The notes: generated from the letters alone by a model not told the origin. A stretch of DNA of 64,000 bases from Halocafeteria seosinensis (GCA_001687465.1 LVLI01000069.1:1-64000), one strand, 5' to 3'; counted from the first letter of the stretch, positions 9,518 through 22,675 are shown. Program-made: numbers and translations.

Positions 9518-12500
9518 TCACTTATTCGCTTCATATTGCCGGATCATTTCTTCCACTTCTTCAGGGTTTTCTTTATCCCATTCTCGGAGTCTTTCAATGG
9601 CATCGCGCTTCTTTGTTGCCTGCCGTAGCAGTCTGAGATGCAGCAACGAATTCAATTCCAGCAGCGGCCAATCTTCATAGGGTCCTTTGGGACCAGCCTC
9701 TCCCAGTTTTATGGCCGGGTCTAATATAACTCGAGCAGCCAGCTGACCCCTCATATCGATTGTGCGATTCATCGTCCAACGACTGAACGGGGATAGAACT
9801 TGTTTTAGCTTCTCAACAACAGGGTGATCCAACTCTCCACTAACGACTTGACCTAAGGCACGTGCCAATAAGCGAGCCGAGGTCTGCCCATCCCCAGTCT
9901 CCGGCAAAACACTCTGGGTAGATGAACGAGCACTACTGGAGACGTTATACCTGGTGGAAGATTCATCGTCCTCATCCCGCTCTTCATCTTGCTCAATAGT
10001 TCCTTTGCCGTTTGGTAAAAAGCTATTCTCTAGTATCCAGCGTTGCTTGTCCTCCGTTTGTCCGTAGTCCTCCAATAAATCGGACATCATCGCAATAGTT
10101 CGGACCAAACTTACAAGCTGATATTTCTTCAAGCCCGAGGTGGGGACTCCTCGATTGGTTAACCAAGCTTTTAGCTGAGCTACGGTAATACGTGGACGGT
10201 TGTCCAACTCGACTACCACAGACATTCCATCAAGACCCTCCAAAGGTCCTTCAGCCCTGGAGGAAGCTTTCCTACCCTTTCTAGATTTTGCTTGCCCGGC
10301 CGAAACATCATCACAGATTTCACGCAAATTTATACCGGATGAGGATGTGCTCTTACTAGGGCTACTTGCAGCCTCCTTTTCTCTTTTCTCTTTCCTTGAT
10401 GATCGTTGTCGGAAGGTAGAGGCTTGACTGGTGCTGAGCGCTAGATCCCGCCATTCTCGACCTCCTCCTGGGATGACAGGTTCTGTCAAGCCGAGATCAC
10501 TATCCACATCACTCAGTAGCGATTCGTCCTCTTGAGTTTCCTCTTCTTCTTCCTCCTGCTCCGCCTCGTTCATTTCCTCTTCCGTTAGTGATTCCTTTTC
10601 TGAAGTTTCTGAAGCGACGGCTCCCTCGGAGTCTGCTTCTTCCTCGACTGCATCGCCGAACAGGACTCCAGTGCGTCGTCGAGCTGAGGCCTCTGGTGCC
10701 TTTATATTTGGAACAGCTTTAGTAGAGGATATATTATCACTCTCCTGCAATTCCGCATCCACTTCTCGCTCTCTCTCTCGTTGTTGATCAATGAACGGCC
10801 TTTTCTCATCTCTTCTTTGTTTCTCTTCTTGTCTCTGCTGTCTTACGGTCTCAGCTGCCGAGGCTCGCGAGAGGATTTCGAACGTAAGCGAGTTGGGTTG
10901 AAGATGCATTGCTTCCATCATTTGCACAGCTTGGGTAGCAATACTGGCAGCATTCATATCTGCAGCGGCTTCGAGAACGTTGTTAACTGTCTCTACATCT
11001 GGTTGGTGACCAACTTCCTTCATCGCCTTCAGCACTTTCCATGCTTCTTCGGGGAGCTTCGCATCCTTTGCCGCCAGAAGAAGGGATTCCATCATCTCTT
11101 TCGTGGGAACATGGCCTTTATCAACTACATACATCAGAAGCTGTTCCGCAGAATAGTAGTTCTTCGGTGAGGAACCAGAGAGGCGTATCAGTGGAGTGAA
11201 GGCTTTGATTTGTGCTGACGCTGACGCAGCCTGGGTATTACTCACAACCGGAAGCGGAGACGGCGGCTGACATTTTACATTATTAATCTCACGTTTGAAC
11301 TCGTGGCTGTCTCCAAAGAACTCCAAAAGTTTCTTCCCAGACTCCGTACCTTCCTGGGAGGGAGAGTCTGCGCCAACCAACAAGTTACATACATGTTGCG
11401 CGCGCCATAGACCCCAATGAAATGAAGACGGAAAGTCTAAAGCGACAGACTCTTTCGTTTTGGTTTCCTCTGAAACATTTACTGAAACCAGCGTAGGAGC
11501 ACTTTCTAGCTCTGGACGCAGGTAGACTCGAATTAACGGTGTCAAAAGACGATCGGGAATACTGTGTCCGTCCTCTATCAATGCGGTTAGTGCTGCTTCG
11601 GCAACGGCAACATGCCCGTCTAGCGAGAAGGCATAAACCTCTCCATTTTGAACAACTGGGGCCCAGACTCTAGAGCTAGCCAAGCCGGCTTCGGCAGCCG
11701 CCGCAGCAGAGCGGACCACGGCAGCGTAATGCCAGACACTAGGAGAGGAGTTAGACGAAGACTCCTGTGAAAGGCGCCTCAAGTCTTGGAGCCAACGGAG
11801 GCCCAGTTCCGGTAATGCACCTTGTTCGCTGGGAATTCCGGTAACAGTGCCTAAATCAGCTTTAAATGTGTCTGCCTCCGCCGACCAGTAATCCTCTAAG
11901 AGGGACCGATCAGATGCTGGAAGTTTGCTGAAATGTCTATAATCCAAATAGTTTGGGAACGCCCCCACGGTGCAGTTCAAGTCGCTGTCTGGGTTCCATG
12001 GAGCCAGTAAAGATGACTCTTCCAGATTCCTCAAAGCATTGCGCGAGAATGTCACCATGGACATTGGTGCCAAGGTATGTAGCGCGAAGTATCTCGCAAA
12101 CGGAGAGCAATAACCTAGAAGCTGTAGCTGGCATCTTGAATAATGTGTCCCTTTAAGCAGATCCTCAAAGTTGCGAGCAGCAAGAGAAGCATCAGCAAAG
12201 CTATAATTGGAGGATGTTAGAGAATAGCAAGTAAGAGGATCGACTGGTTTTTGGATTTCCTTGTGCGCTAATTCGCTATTCCTCTGCTTCGTCCCCTTAC
12301 GGACGGGATGCGCTGCTGCACTGGTTGAATAAAGGATTGAACGAATCCAGTGCTTATATGTGGTAGCTGATGGCATCAATTCGCGAACCTTCGTCTCATC
12401 GTGGATCATTTTCAGGTAGGCACACAATTCTTTCATCGATTCTGCCGCAAGATCTGGCGATGCACTTTCAGCAGCTACCGCAGCAAGTCCATCGAAAACG

Positions 12501-13877
12501 TCCTTCGTTGGTTCTATTCCTTGTTTTCGCATGTCGTCAAACAGTGAAAAAGCCATTTGGGGCATCCCTGTAGTCGAACAAGCTCGTATTGCTGCAACGT
12601 AGCATCTGGCATCAGGTATGATTTTCCTCAATTTCATCGAATCGAGAGCATTAATGGCCTGAGTGCGAAGCCCACATCGCCCAGCCAGCTCCATAAACGC
12701 CGCGTACGACCTTTTATCGGGAGATACTTTCGCGCGCCCTGTACGCCTTTGAGTAAGTATTCGCCAATACGATAACCCTGTTTCATATTCACCGGAGTTT
12801 TGAGCTGCCATCAAGCATTCGTGCAAAATAACATTGTTTGGTTGCATCCTCATGGAAAACATCCTATCGAACACGACCAGTGAGTCCATATAGCGTCGAT
12901 GAGAGTTCAACCATTGCATCCACCGTAAGCAGGCATGGGGAGCTGGAACACCACCGTAGCGAGGTAATTCACTCAGCACCTTGTCGGCCAAAACAAATAG
13001 CTTTCGCTGCAAAGACAAAGACGTTAAGGGATATTTGGTGTGCAAATCGGCCACAGCAATATAAGTAGGTACTTACTTCGCAGAGTGTCGTAAGGATGAC
13101 CTCCAGCTTCTTTGCCCGGTTTCTGGTAGATAAGACTATATCCATACTTGATTCCAACGCTCTTTCTGTTATATCCTCTAGCAGTTTTGGATCGTCTAGC
13201 ACGAAGAGTGCTCGCGTTATCAATATCGATGAAGCAGGTTGGTCGCGCAACAGCAAATCGCTCTTCAGTATACTTTCGAAAACGTCCCACACGGTGGTAG
13301 AACCAATAGACCCAAAGGTTTTACTGGCACTATGGTCAGTTTCATGTTCCCCATGCTTAGCTCGAGCACATGTCCAGCCTAGCACACGTGCTGCCGTCCG
13401 AGGGTCCAAATGTGAGGCTAACTTCGGGTCACCGGTTAAGTTCTGTAGTTTCTCGACTGCGTCCAGGATATCTCCATTCATAACGGTAAGCGTTTCCATG
13501 TACTCCTTGACTCCCTTTTCTTTCAAATTCACCTCGGGAAGCCTCTCCCGGATAGCCTGGCCTCCACAATCAGCATCACTAAATGGAATTGCCTCTTCTC
13601 CGCCTTCCAATTCTGTCAGAGTCCGATGATGTTGATGCTCACTGTCATGCCTTTCCTGTTCATCGTGCACCGCAGTATTCGCACACAGACTACGTCTTTG
13701 AGTATTAAAACCTATTCTACTGTAATTTATCCTATTGTTAACATGTGGAGCGTGTATAGCCTTCCTAAAGTGGACCAAGAGTCGCCATGGCAGAGCACCT
13801 TGCCCTACTGTCTTGCCGTTTCCACCTCCTGCAAGACACGCCACAGCGTTCGTTCGCTGTCGTAGAACTCGTATCAT
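9518..13877 (-). CDS. Organelle-targeted PPR protein with SAP domain
   Basis: Two exons (13077-13877, 9518-13006; 70-bp intron, phase 0) encode about 1429 residues. The first about 70 residues are rich in Arg, Ala and Ser with almost no acidic residue, as in a mitochondrial or plastid transit peptide. Pentatricopeptide-type helical repeats follow, recognisable in units such as AFSLFDDMRKQGIEPT and AWKVLKAMKEVGHQPD. A strongly acidic stretch lies at about 1050-1107. A SAP motif (ITVAQLKAWLTNRGVPTSG) is near residue 1207. PPR tracts bind single-stranded RNA and SAP domains bind DNA or RNA. The same combination is, as I recall, found in plant plastid polymerase-associated pTAC3/PAP1, so a role in organelle transcription or RNA handling is inferred. 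Orthology is not shown. Confidence 0.85.
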
Positions 13878-14603
13878 GGTTGATAATGTACCATGTTAAC
13901 ATTCATGTCATATGTACCCCATGCAGCACACAATACTGAATAAACGTCATCGTCTACAGCCAACTTCACAAATGATTGGTGTCACCGTGTCATTGAGGTA
14001 CAACCCGGTATATACACAAGTTGTAACACAACACAATACATCGACTGAATTTTCGTAGATTGTGATGCGTATAGAGCCATAATACGATGGGGGGCGTACG
14101 ACACTGGTGTACATATTTCACGCTTGGGGAAAACGACGCTACATGATCACTCGATTCTCTGCACAAGTTATTGACACCTGCTGTGTCGATATTTAAACTA
14201 CACATGCGACAGCAGGAGGATCCCTCTTGCAGCGTACAGCTAGTACGAATGGTCTCCGGTCGTGCATAGACAATGGCATAATGCTGTGGCTGTACAGCAC
14301 AGCAGTCCTTGGTGGTACAAGCTGTAAAGCTCCAGGCCTTCAGTTGCATAAAGACCCTCTAACTATGGTAACGAATCTCGTACACACACCCGGACACAAG
14401 TTTCATCCATGTATGTATGTATATATGTTGTACACTGATCATAGATTCAGGTTCACAGAAAGTTGGCAACGGACACTTCATGTTTTGGCGCGGTTGTATA
14501 CCTCTAGCTACGTTTCATACATTCGCTTGACAGTTTGAGTTGAGCAAACAGTGAGGCAAAATTAAATAGAACAGTGGTATGGAGGAAAGCTGAACGACCC
14601 ACC
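13878..14603. other. Divergent intergenic region
   Basis: This region separates the PPR gene (minus) and the coiled-coil gene (plus). No coding exon was recognised. It includes a short GTAT-rich run near 14408-14430. Confidence 0.45.
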
Positions 14604-16407
14604 ATGCCTCATACTTCTCGAACTCAGGACCGTGCCGATAACACGGGGTCGGAAGATGTGACAGGGATACGTGCAGATAATAAGTCTCCTTTGGAACTCA
14701 CGCGCCTTACTTCGAGGACTGGCAACACCGGGGGAACTGGCAATACCGGCACGCGCTATAAAACGCAGAGGTACTTTGCAACGCTCACTGAGCAAGCAAT
14801 GACTCCACGAACGGTGGAAGCTTGTAAGCGATGTGGAATCTCTCCCTCAGAAATAGCAGTCGAGGCCGCTGAACTCACTCCCACCGCATTGGAAGCTCTA
14901 AAAGAAGAGGGTAGAAGTGAAAATGCCATTGCGTACATTAAGAAACATGTGAAAGCACGGAGGGAAGGCCTGCTAGAGACCGTACGTGTCGAGAGGAACA
15001 AGATGATACGAGCAGATGAAACATCCATGGCATTGGAGGAGCATTTTTTGAGCAATGTAGACGGATCGACTGTACGGTCACCTCAGAAGTCAGGAAGAGA
15101 GTCTAGTAAGGAACTCGGAGGAGTGGCTGGGAACCTGGTAGCGTTTGAGAAGCGACGGATGGAACAAGCGAAGGAGAAATTAGAGCAAGAAATGACCAAA
15201 CATTTAGAAAATGAAATTGCAAACGCGGAGAAAGAGCGCCAGCAGAAGATCAAAGACGATATGTTAGAGCAAGCCCGGAGACGGCAAGCCGCAGCAATCG
15301 AACGCAACCGTAAAGAGGAAGCTGCGAAGCGAAGGAAGGAACAAGATCGAAAGCGGCGGGAAGAGGAGCTCCGATACGAAGCAAAACAAAAGGAAATACG
15401 CCAACAGTTAGCCGCAGAAAGGGAAAAGGAGATGGCATTGGAATTTCAGAGGCAGCAGGAATTGCAAAAGATACGTGCGCGAGAAAAGGAGAGAGAAGAA
15501 ATCCTGGAACAGCGACAACGGGACTTAGACGAAAAGCATCGTCGAGAGGAAGAAGAAATGATGGAGAAGTTGCGAGATATGGAACAGCGCGAAGAACAAC
15601 GGGAACAAGCATTGGAACGGCATAAGGCTCAATTAAGGAGGCAGGCAGAGGAGAAGGCTCAGCAGCATGCGGAAAGGATGCAACGTGTACGCGAACGAGA
15701 TGCGGAACAAATTCGCCAAAAACGTGAAGCATTTGACAGAAAACAGCAAGAAAACCAGAAGAAAGCAGAAGAACAGGAAAAGCAGAGACAGGTAAGCCAG
15801 TTGTGCTTCGGCAGATTTCGACTCGTATATCGTGTCTTATAATCTATACAGATACTCTTCAAAGAGAAAGAAAAAGCTCGACTTGCAAAGGAAAGACAGA
15901 TACAACAAGCGCTGCGCCAAGCGGAGAGGCAAGAAGAAGACAGAATCAATGGGATTATCAAGAACAACGAGGAGAAAGAGCGCGCGGCCAGAGAAATCAG
16001 GCGAGCAAGGGCTGAGGCTGATGAGATTAAGTGCCTACAGGAAGAACTACACAAGAAAGAAAAGCTAGCAGCAATCCGCAGAAAGCAGAAGGCAAACAAT
16101 TACAAGCGGATGCAATTCTGGGAGAAGAATGCTAAAGACGATGAGAAAATGCGGAGAATGTACGAAACTAAGCAGCATCTATTGCAACAGCGACAGGATA
16201 TCCGCCGGAAAGTAAGCAGCTAACCAACATTTTGTCGGAAGAAGAAAATCTTGTGAGCTGTATTGCTTTGTCCCCCTGCAGGTCATGATCCAGAAACATA
16301 CCCTCAAGGATGAAATGGATACACTGAGGATAACAAACAACTTCGATGCTCTCAAGAGCAAGATTCGAACTAAACCAGCTAGCGAAACAGGCCAAGAGGC
16401 GGCTTAG
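14604..16407 (+). CDS. Long coiled-coil protein
   Basis: Three exons (14604-15791, 15852-16211, 16282-16407) encode about 557 residues. The start ATG is in a good context (ACCATGC); an in-frame ATG-less extension upstream is not needed. Residues 1-60 are polar and probably disordered. Residues about 65-150 look globular and helical. From about 185 almost to the end the chain is a charged coiled coil very rich in Arg, Glu, Lys and Gln. Such proteins are common in cytoskeletal and ciliary structures, but I recognise no family. Its stop codon overlaps that of the convergent deoxyhypusine synthase gene. Both introns are 60-70 bp and keep phase 0. Confidence 0.85.
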
Positions 16408-17760
16408 TTCGCCCTCTTCCTGATCTCCTCTAGCTCATCCTCCGAGAACCGCTGTCCATACCGAGCAAATGTCTGAGAGACAATTAATGGGAAAATCGTT
16501 GATGCATCGGCACAAACTTTCACAGGTTTCGCGGTCAACCGAATTTTGCCCCAACTAACTGCTTCATCCGGTTGAGCACCTGAATCACTCCCATCAAACT
16601 CTTGTCCAGTATTAATGAACAAGCTGTAATCTGCTCCATTCCGCATAAGGTTGGCGTTGCAAACATGATGTTTCACCAGACCTCCTCCGAGGATAATCAT
16701 TCCTGTACGCTTCGCTTTTATAGCCTTGTCATTTAACCGACGGATGTCGTCCACTATGTCCAGAATAAAGCCCTCGCGTCTGTAGGACTGGAAATATAGC
16801 ATATCCCCTATTGAGCCGTCAGTAATCGCGGGACTAAATATAGGGATGTCATTCTTCGCAGCCCAATATAATACGGAGTCAGGATCATTGATTTCTAATC
16901 CAAGCCTTTTTATCATCTTAGAAGGAGTCCAATGGATACCCTGTAGAAAGTGCCGAGTATCAGGATAGACTTCCATAAGTCGGCTTGATAATTTAGATGA
17001 CTCACCTGATTATCTTGCTCATCATGCATTTTTTCTAATATCGGGGTAAGCCAATCTTCAAACTTGCAGTAGTTGTCATTGGGTACAATTAAATTTCCAA
17101 TTCTATTGTGCCCTTTTTTCCGCAAGTCGGCTCCTCTTAAGCTAAAGTCCCCAATATAATGCGGCGCCAAGCATTTCATTAAGTCCTCTTCAATACCACC
17201 TCCTGTAGTTACGAGAACGTCCACCATTTTGTGCTGTACGAGAAAGCGAATCACCTCTCTTATTCCGCAGCTAATCATGTTGCTCGTGAAACTGAGAAAT
17301 ATTGTACACTTCGTATGCGCGCGAACTTCCGGATCCCTGAAGTCCTCATCTTCATCCTGCGCAATCGATTCATCACTCAGCCGCCAGTTTATCTGCAAAG
17401 TAAAATGACGATAGATCCTACATGCAAGGGGAATCCAAACGTATGTCTCAATAGCGAAATGTGCTCACCATTCTATTCACTTCGTTTATGGCTTTGGCAA
17501 CGTGAGTAGCCTGGAAGCCGATCGTGCTGTACGCTTCCATTAGTTTATCCAAGTCACATGGCTTATTGAAATCCGGTCTGCGTACCAATAGCAAGCGATT
17601 ATGTCTCTTCCGTGCGAATATCCTTCGATAGCGCTCAAACGTACCCTCTGACCTTCTCTACGCCTTCTGGAATCGGTGCACTGGCCTGCAGCACAGCCTC
17701 CGTCGCAACACCGGGTAGCTGTTGGCCATTTTGCTCTTGGTTTGACGTATTGGATGACAT
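16404..17760 (-). CDS. DHPS: Deoxyhypusine synthase
   Basis: Four exons (17645-17760, 17469-17577, 17006-17392, 16404-16940) encode 382 residues; human DHPS has 369. The enzyme uses NAD and spermidine to convert one lysine of eIF5A to deoxyhypusine in the cytosol. Family blocks are present in order: [115 protein letters not shown] and [19 protein letters not shown]. The last lysine is the catalytic one. All introns keep phase. The short intron at 17393-17468 follows NRM. The stop TAA overlaps the stop of the opposing coiled-coil gene. Confidence 0.96.
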
Positions 17761-17857
17761 CGTAAACGAGACGAAGAGACTAAATTGTGGATATTTCACC
17801 AGGTATATGGAAGAAACATTCGTATTGGGCTTTATTACACTGGTAATAGCCATTGAG

Positions 17858-18451
17858 TCACTGTAGCATCTTCACAAAATGGAGGCGGAATTTGGGAAGT
17901 TTGCCAAACTGCAGGCACTGCATTCTAAGGATGCCCGCGTGCCTCGACTTTAGCATGTCATTCAGTGATTGTGGTACGCAGCTATTTTGCAATGCTTGTT
18001 TTATTTCATCAGTGCTGCATTCAGCGGCAGTGGACGTTACTGCACTCTAGTCTCGAGTCACATTGCTGGAAGTGAATAGACTTAGTGTGGCTAGACTGTC
18101 TAGACACTTCCACAGAAGCTCTACCCCAAATCGCCGCTGAGGCATGAACTATCTGGTTCTGATTTCATCTACAATACGCGCAGTATTCGATTTTTCATTT
18201 TCTAAAAGAATAGGCCACGTGGCGGAGTTGTGGGAGCACATCCAGACGCTAAATAAACATGCAAAGTTAGTAATGTAGTACAGAGCCCTTACGTTGGACG
18301 AATCACCTTAATCAATCCCTTCTATCGCTTTCAAATGTTTTCCCTCAGTTTAGATGCATTCTTACTGGTGTCCGTTGCGAACTGCACTCCTTCGACTTCT
18401 TGCTTGAAGCGGAAATTTTGGAAGACGTCTATACGTGTCCGCCTCGCTCTT
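17858..18451 (-). CDS. Probable small multi-exon gene, unrecognised
   Basis: Reading the minus strand gives strongly protein-like pieces. The last exon (17858 to about 18040) ends TDEIKQALQNSCVPQSLND...HFVKMLQ and stops at 17858-17860. A middle exon (about 18180-18255) reads VWMCSHNSATWPILLENEK and is flanked by a GTAAGG/TTTAG intron. An upstream exon (18366-18451) reads RIDVFQNFRFKQEVEGVQF with a clean GTAAG donor. I could not join all the pieces in one phase-consistent way, and the start is not identified. No family is recognised. It sits between DHPS (same strand) and the TIG-repeat gene (opposite strand). Confidence 0.4.
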
Positions 18452-18655
18452 CTATTTACATCAGAGGCTCACACCTTATGAGTCTCTTTGTATCGTACTG
18501 TAACAGTCAAGCAAATTCTGTACACGTCTACACATAGTATGTCAGACAGAATCATGATAGTTTCTCGTCAACTTTGCAGAGGGGGTTGTGGCCACGCGCA
18601 TTTTTCCCCCCTTCAGCAGGGGATCCCTTCTGCTGCCACAATTAGAAGGACCTCA

Positions 18656-20679
18656 ATGGTACTTCACTCGGCTCATGCTTTACTATCACTAATAACAGTT
18701 CTAGTAGCGACAAGCAGCACAGTGGCGGGCTCTCGGGATGAAGATCATCCATTCTACAAAGAGGATCTTAAGCTTGTAGGTCATATCACAGACGTTCACC
18801 CACGCGTGATCAACACAAGAGGAGGTAAGAGTGTGATAATTGGACTGATATACGTTCATTCCACCTAGCACGGTTTAGTTGCTGAACAGAAAACCTAATG
18901 ATCAATTTCGAGGGCAAGATCTCTGAGGAGGGAACCAGCGTAGCTTTGTTCTATGGAGATCCTATGCAGGATCTGACGTGCCCTTGTATAATTAAAGAAA
19001 CGGAAGCCACAGAAAATGGAGCCATCAAGTCAAAAGCAGAATGTAGCCTGATGACTATTTCGGCAAAAATGGAATACTGGATGATCTTGAATCCTCATAC
19101 TCGAGCAGCTGCTCTAGGAATGTTCTCTGTCGAATTTCTCGCCCCTACAATAGAGAAAGTCCAATCAGACGGTACAGAGCTTCATACCGGCGGTAAAAAC
19201 CTTCTCACATTGTTTGGAACAAATTTTGGAGTCCTTGGAGACGAAGCTGTAGTAACGTACGGTGAGATAACAGGTAAGCCACTCGAAGTTTCGATCTTTC
19301 TGGCCTGAATGACGCCCTCATGTGACGCGCGCTCACTCAACCTCTCGTATTCGCAGGAGAAGAGTATCTTGCCGATGATTGTCTGGTCACAAATATCGAT
19401 GGACCATTTGATAGGATTCAATGCCTCTCAGCGGCAGGTAACGTAGAAAAGCGAACACCTGATCCATGCCTGGAATGCTTTAAGCTTATCATGCTTCTTT
19501 TTGCTTCTCTCAGGACATGGAAGGGTGGCCGTCGTAAAGCTCCGAGTAGATCATGGGATAGCGGAGCTTCGTCTGCCGACAGCGATTGATTATGCCCGTC
19601 CAGTGATATCCCAAGCTCACGTTGACTCGTCCTCTAATCAGTACATCTCACCTAACGGTGGTGACCTGATACAGGTAAGTTTCGCTTAAAGTGGTGACAA
19701 CGTCCAGCATTCTTGCGAGTATTAAAAATACATCGTCTCCTCTTTCCAGATCTGGGGAAGGCATCTTGGTGACGATGTTCCTCGGGTTCGATACTTTAAC
19801 GAAGAGCAGGGTTTATCTTATGTTGCGGAAGACTGTAGAGTGACAGTGAAACACGTCGGCGTCGAGTGTTATACGGTTCCTGGTATCGGCTCCGACCTTA
19901 AGGTTCAAATTGAAACTGCAGGCGGCACCTCCGCAATACTGGATGACACCCCTTCCCTTTCGTATATACCGCCAACTATAAAAAATGTAACTCTCGAGTT
20001 CGAGAATGCACCTCTGAAAACTCAAGACGGAGGAACGCTCTTGATATGGGGGAAACACTTTGGTCCCCTAGAGAAATACGGGAAGTTGAGCTGTGGTAAT
20101 TGGCGAATTCCCAACAGGTTCAGCGGGGAGTGCGTCGTTAAGGAGCCCCACGCTATAAATCTTCGCTCTGATAAAGTCCCGAAAAAGATGCAAGGGCTTG
20201 AGATCATGAAGTGCTTCCTGAAAGAAGGTGTTGGAGCCTTAAGTGAGTTCCAAGTGGAAATCCAGGGCACGAAGAGCCCAGTCTACCACTCCATCCAGAT
20301 TATTCAGTTTGCCCCGCCTACAATAGAAAAGGTTGGAAAAGTTAATGATAATGGTCTGTCGGACGAATGGAAATTCTCGCATAAAGGTGGCGAAACATTT
20401 GCTATTGTGGGCTCTAACTTTGGCCCTAAGGGAACTGGAGTGAGGGTTCAATACAGCACCTCCTTTGGATTGACCTATACCGCCGTGAACTGCCAGGTGA
20501 CTGAAGCCCATAGAACCATTCAGTGCTACACAGCTCCGGGAAGTGGGAAAACTTGGGAAATTTGGGTGAGTATTGAATCTACTTCCTCGGTTCGACGATT
20601 CCAAAGCCAAGTTGGTTACGAAGACACGCATGTGGAGATCGAACTGGACAACAACGGAAACTTCGAGACTTCTAACTAA
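18656..20679 (+). CDS. Secreted or surface protein with IPT/TIG repeats
   Basis: Five exons (18656-18824, 18890-19273, 19357-19437, 19514-19674, 19750-20679) encode 574 residues. The chosen ATG begins a classic signal peptide (hydrophobic core LLSLITVLVATSS, likely cleaved after AGS). An upstream in-frame ATG (near 18540) would bury the signal. At least five immunoglobulin-like IPT/TIG units follow. Each starts with a GG-x-x-L/F-x-I-x-G-x-x-F/L-G pattern: TGGKNLLTLFGTNFG, NGGDLIQIWGRHLG, DGGTLLIWGKHFG and KGGETFAIVGSNFG are clear. No C-terminal membrane segment is visible. Paired cysteines fit an extracellular location. The function is unknown; adhesion or binding outside the cell is inferred. 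Confidence 0.85.
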
Positions 20680-20702
20680 ATGCATGTATATTATCAAAGC
20701 CA

Positions 20703-22675
20703 CTATCTGGAACCAAAACCTAGATATCCTTGAAATGCTTGCCGTCTAGCACGTGCATCAACGTCAGAACTTGTAAGAGTTCTTCGCATTTGAGGTTGTT
20801 GGGCTTCTGATTTTCCAGCTTCACCCGCCACTTGTCCTTCGAACTGAAAATGCCTTTCTTGTGGAGGCGCAACTCTACGCATAGGAGTCGGAGGTATAAT
20901 CTGCGATGCAGGAGCAGGTGCAGGAACGGTTGTATTGATGTTCCATACGTCTTCCACCATTTCTTCATCGCCTTCTGAGCCTGACTCTACTGATTTGTAG
21001 TCTACTTCGTTGAGGGCCAGTCTTTCTTTACGATGGTTCTTGTGTTCGTTCGGATTCTGTGACATGCTATTTAGGATTCTGGTGGCTTCTACAGCTCCTT
21101 GGTTCCACGATGAGCCGTTATCGAAGTATCCTTCCTGTTCAGTCTGCGGAGCTTGTTGTAGCGGCTGTGGGTAGAGTTGAGAACTCGAAGATGACGCAGA
21201 AAAGAAAGAACCCTGTGGATCGCTCATGGTGCGATGCGAGGGACGCGATGCACCTCTTATTCCAGTCGGATTCACGGAGTGCATCGAATTAGCTGAGTGC
21301 ATTGCTGAGACGCCCGAAGGGACAGAACTGTGAAACGAACCAACATCGAATGAATGATGGCGCTGCATACTGGCCTGCGAACGATTCATGGCGTATGGAC
21401 CGCTTTCCGAGGAGTGAAACGATGATCCACTTTGAAACTGTTGCGCTCCGTGCATGCTTCTATAATGTTCGGCAGCTTTTGCCGATGATATGTCTTCCGA
21501 GGACTTGTACGGATCGTACTGATTGTACCTTTGGGGCTGCTGGTGGTATGACATGCCTTGCAAACTGAATCCTGAATCCGAAAATGACCTTTGGTACTGT
21601 GGTTGACCACTCCACATAGCACCACTGCTAACAGGTTGAGCCTGTTCATGGCGAGGTACACCCGTTCCATGCTGCATATATTGTTCATCCTGTGCAGTTT
21701 GCTGTGGAGGACTATAGTATCGGCCTCCACTTGCCGGTCCACCCTGAACACTGTGCCCAAGGCTCACCCCTCCACTTTGTTGGATTCCTCCGTGTCCTTG
21801 ATAATAATACATATCTCTATCAAATCGTGTATCTACTGGAGTACTTGGTTGACGCATTCTATACATGCTCTCAGATGGAGGCTGCCCTAGAGGGGAGTGA
21901 TGCTGCTGCTGAGGAAACATTTCCGCGTAGTTGGAGACCGGAGGAGGATAAGATGAGCCACTGGGAGGCCGCGAAGCAGGAGTTTGAGCTTGTTGCTCTT
22001 CGTATGCTTGTCCAAAAAAGAATCTTTGCTGTTGATTTCCTCCCTTTGGGCGCACAGGCGAGAATAAGCCACCTGGAGTTGCCTGCTCTGCAGGATGTGA
22101 AGCTCGACCCCACTCGACCCCATTTCCAGAAGGATGCTGAGGCTCTATTGTTCTAGGATTTTCCGCTAATCCACTTCCTGAATAATGAGAGAGTCCTTGA
22201 GTTTGTATCGGCATCATCTGCGTGGGTTGTAACGGGTGAGATCGCCTGTTGGCCAGGCTCGTAGTGAACATGCGTCTTAACGACGTACCTGTTGTACTGC
22301 TCCTGTTGCCTCGCCAGTGATAGATTCAGGTGGTTCATGGAAATTAGTTTTCGTATGTGTTCCTCTTAAGTTCCTCGCAATCTGTTTACACACACACGGT
22401 TGAAGAAGGTGCGATAGTTTGGAAGAATACAAGCTGTAAACGCTCACCTTATCGTACGCGATGGCAGCCTCTAACTCATCCGCAAAGTAACCAACATGTA
22501 TCCTTTTTCCATCATGACGTATTTGCACTGCCCATCTCTGGCTCGATTTGTGCCACGATACCTGTGGGGAGGAGACCGAAAACCATATCCTTTACCCCTG
22601 AGTCAAAATGCGAGGATCGAAACCATCACTCACTCCATAATACCGGCTGGTAAATTTTTTCCTTGGGGGATCCAT
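20703..22675 (-). CDS. AP2-domain transcription factor
   Basis: Four exons (22634-22675, 22448-22561, 22289-22381, 20703-22217) encode about 587 residues. The AP2 DNA-binding domain spans exons 1-3 at the extreme N-terminus. It runs from KKFTSRYYG through VSWHKSSQRWAVQIRHDGKR, with the three-strand sheet and the helix ending ELEAAIAYDKIARNL, then the LRG/TNF tail. All introns keep phase 0. The remaining about 500 residues are rich in Gln, Ser, Pro and Gly with no globular domain, as in activation regions. The first ATG (22673-22675) leaves only a few residues before the domain. A further upstream exon is possible. Target genes cannot be inferred. Confidence 0.85.
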
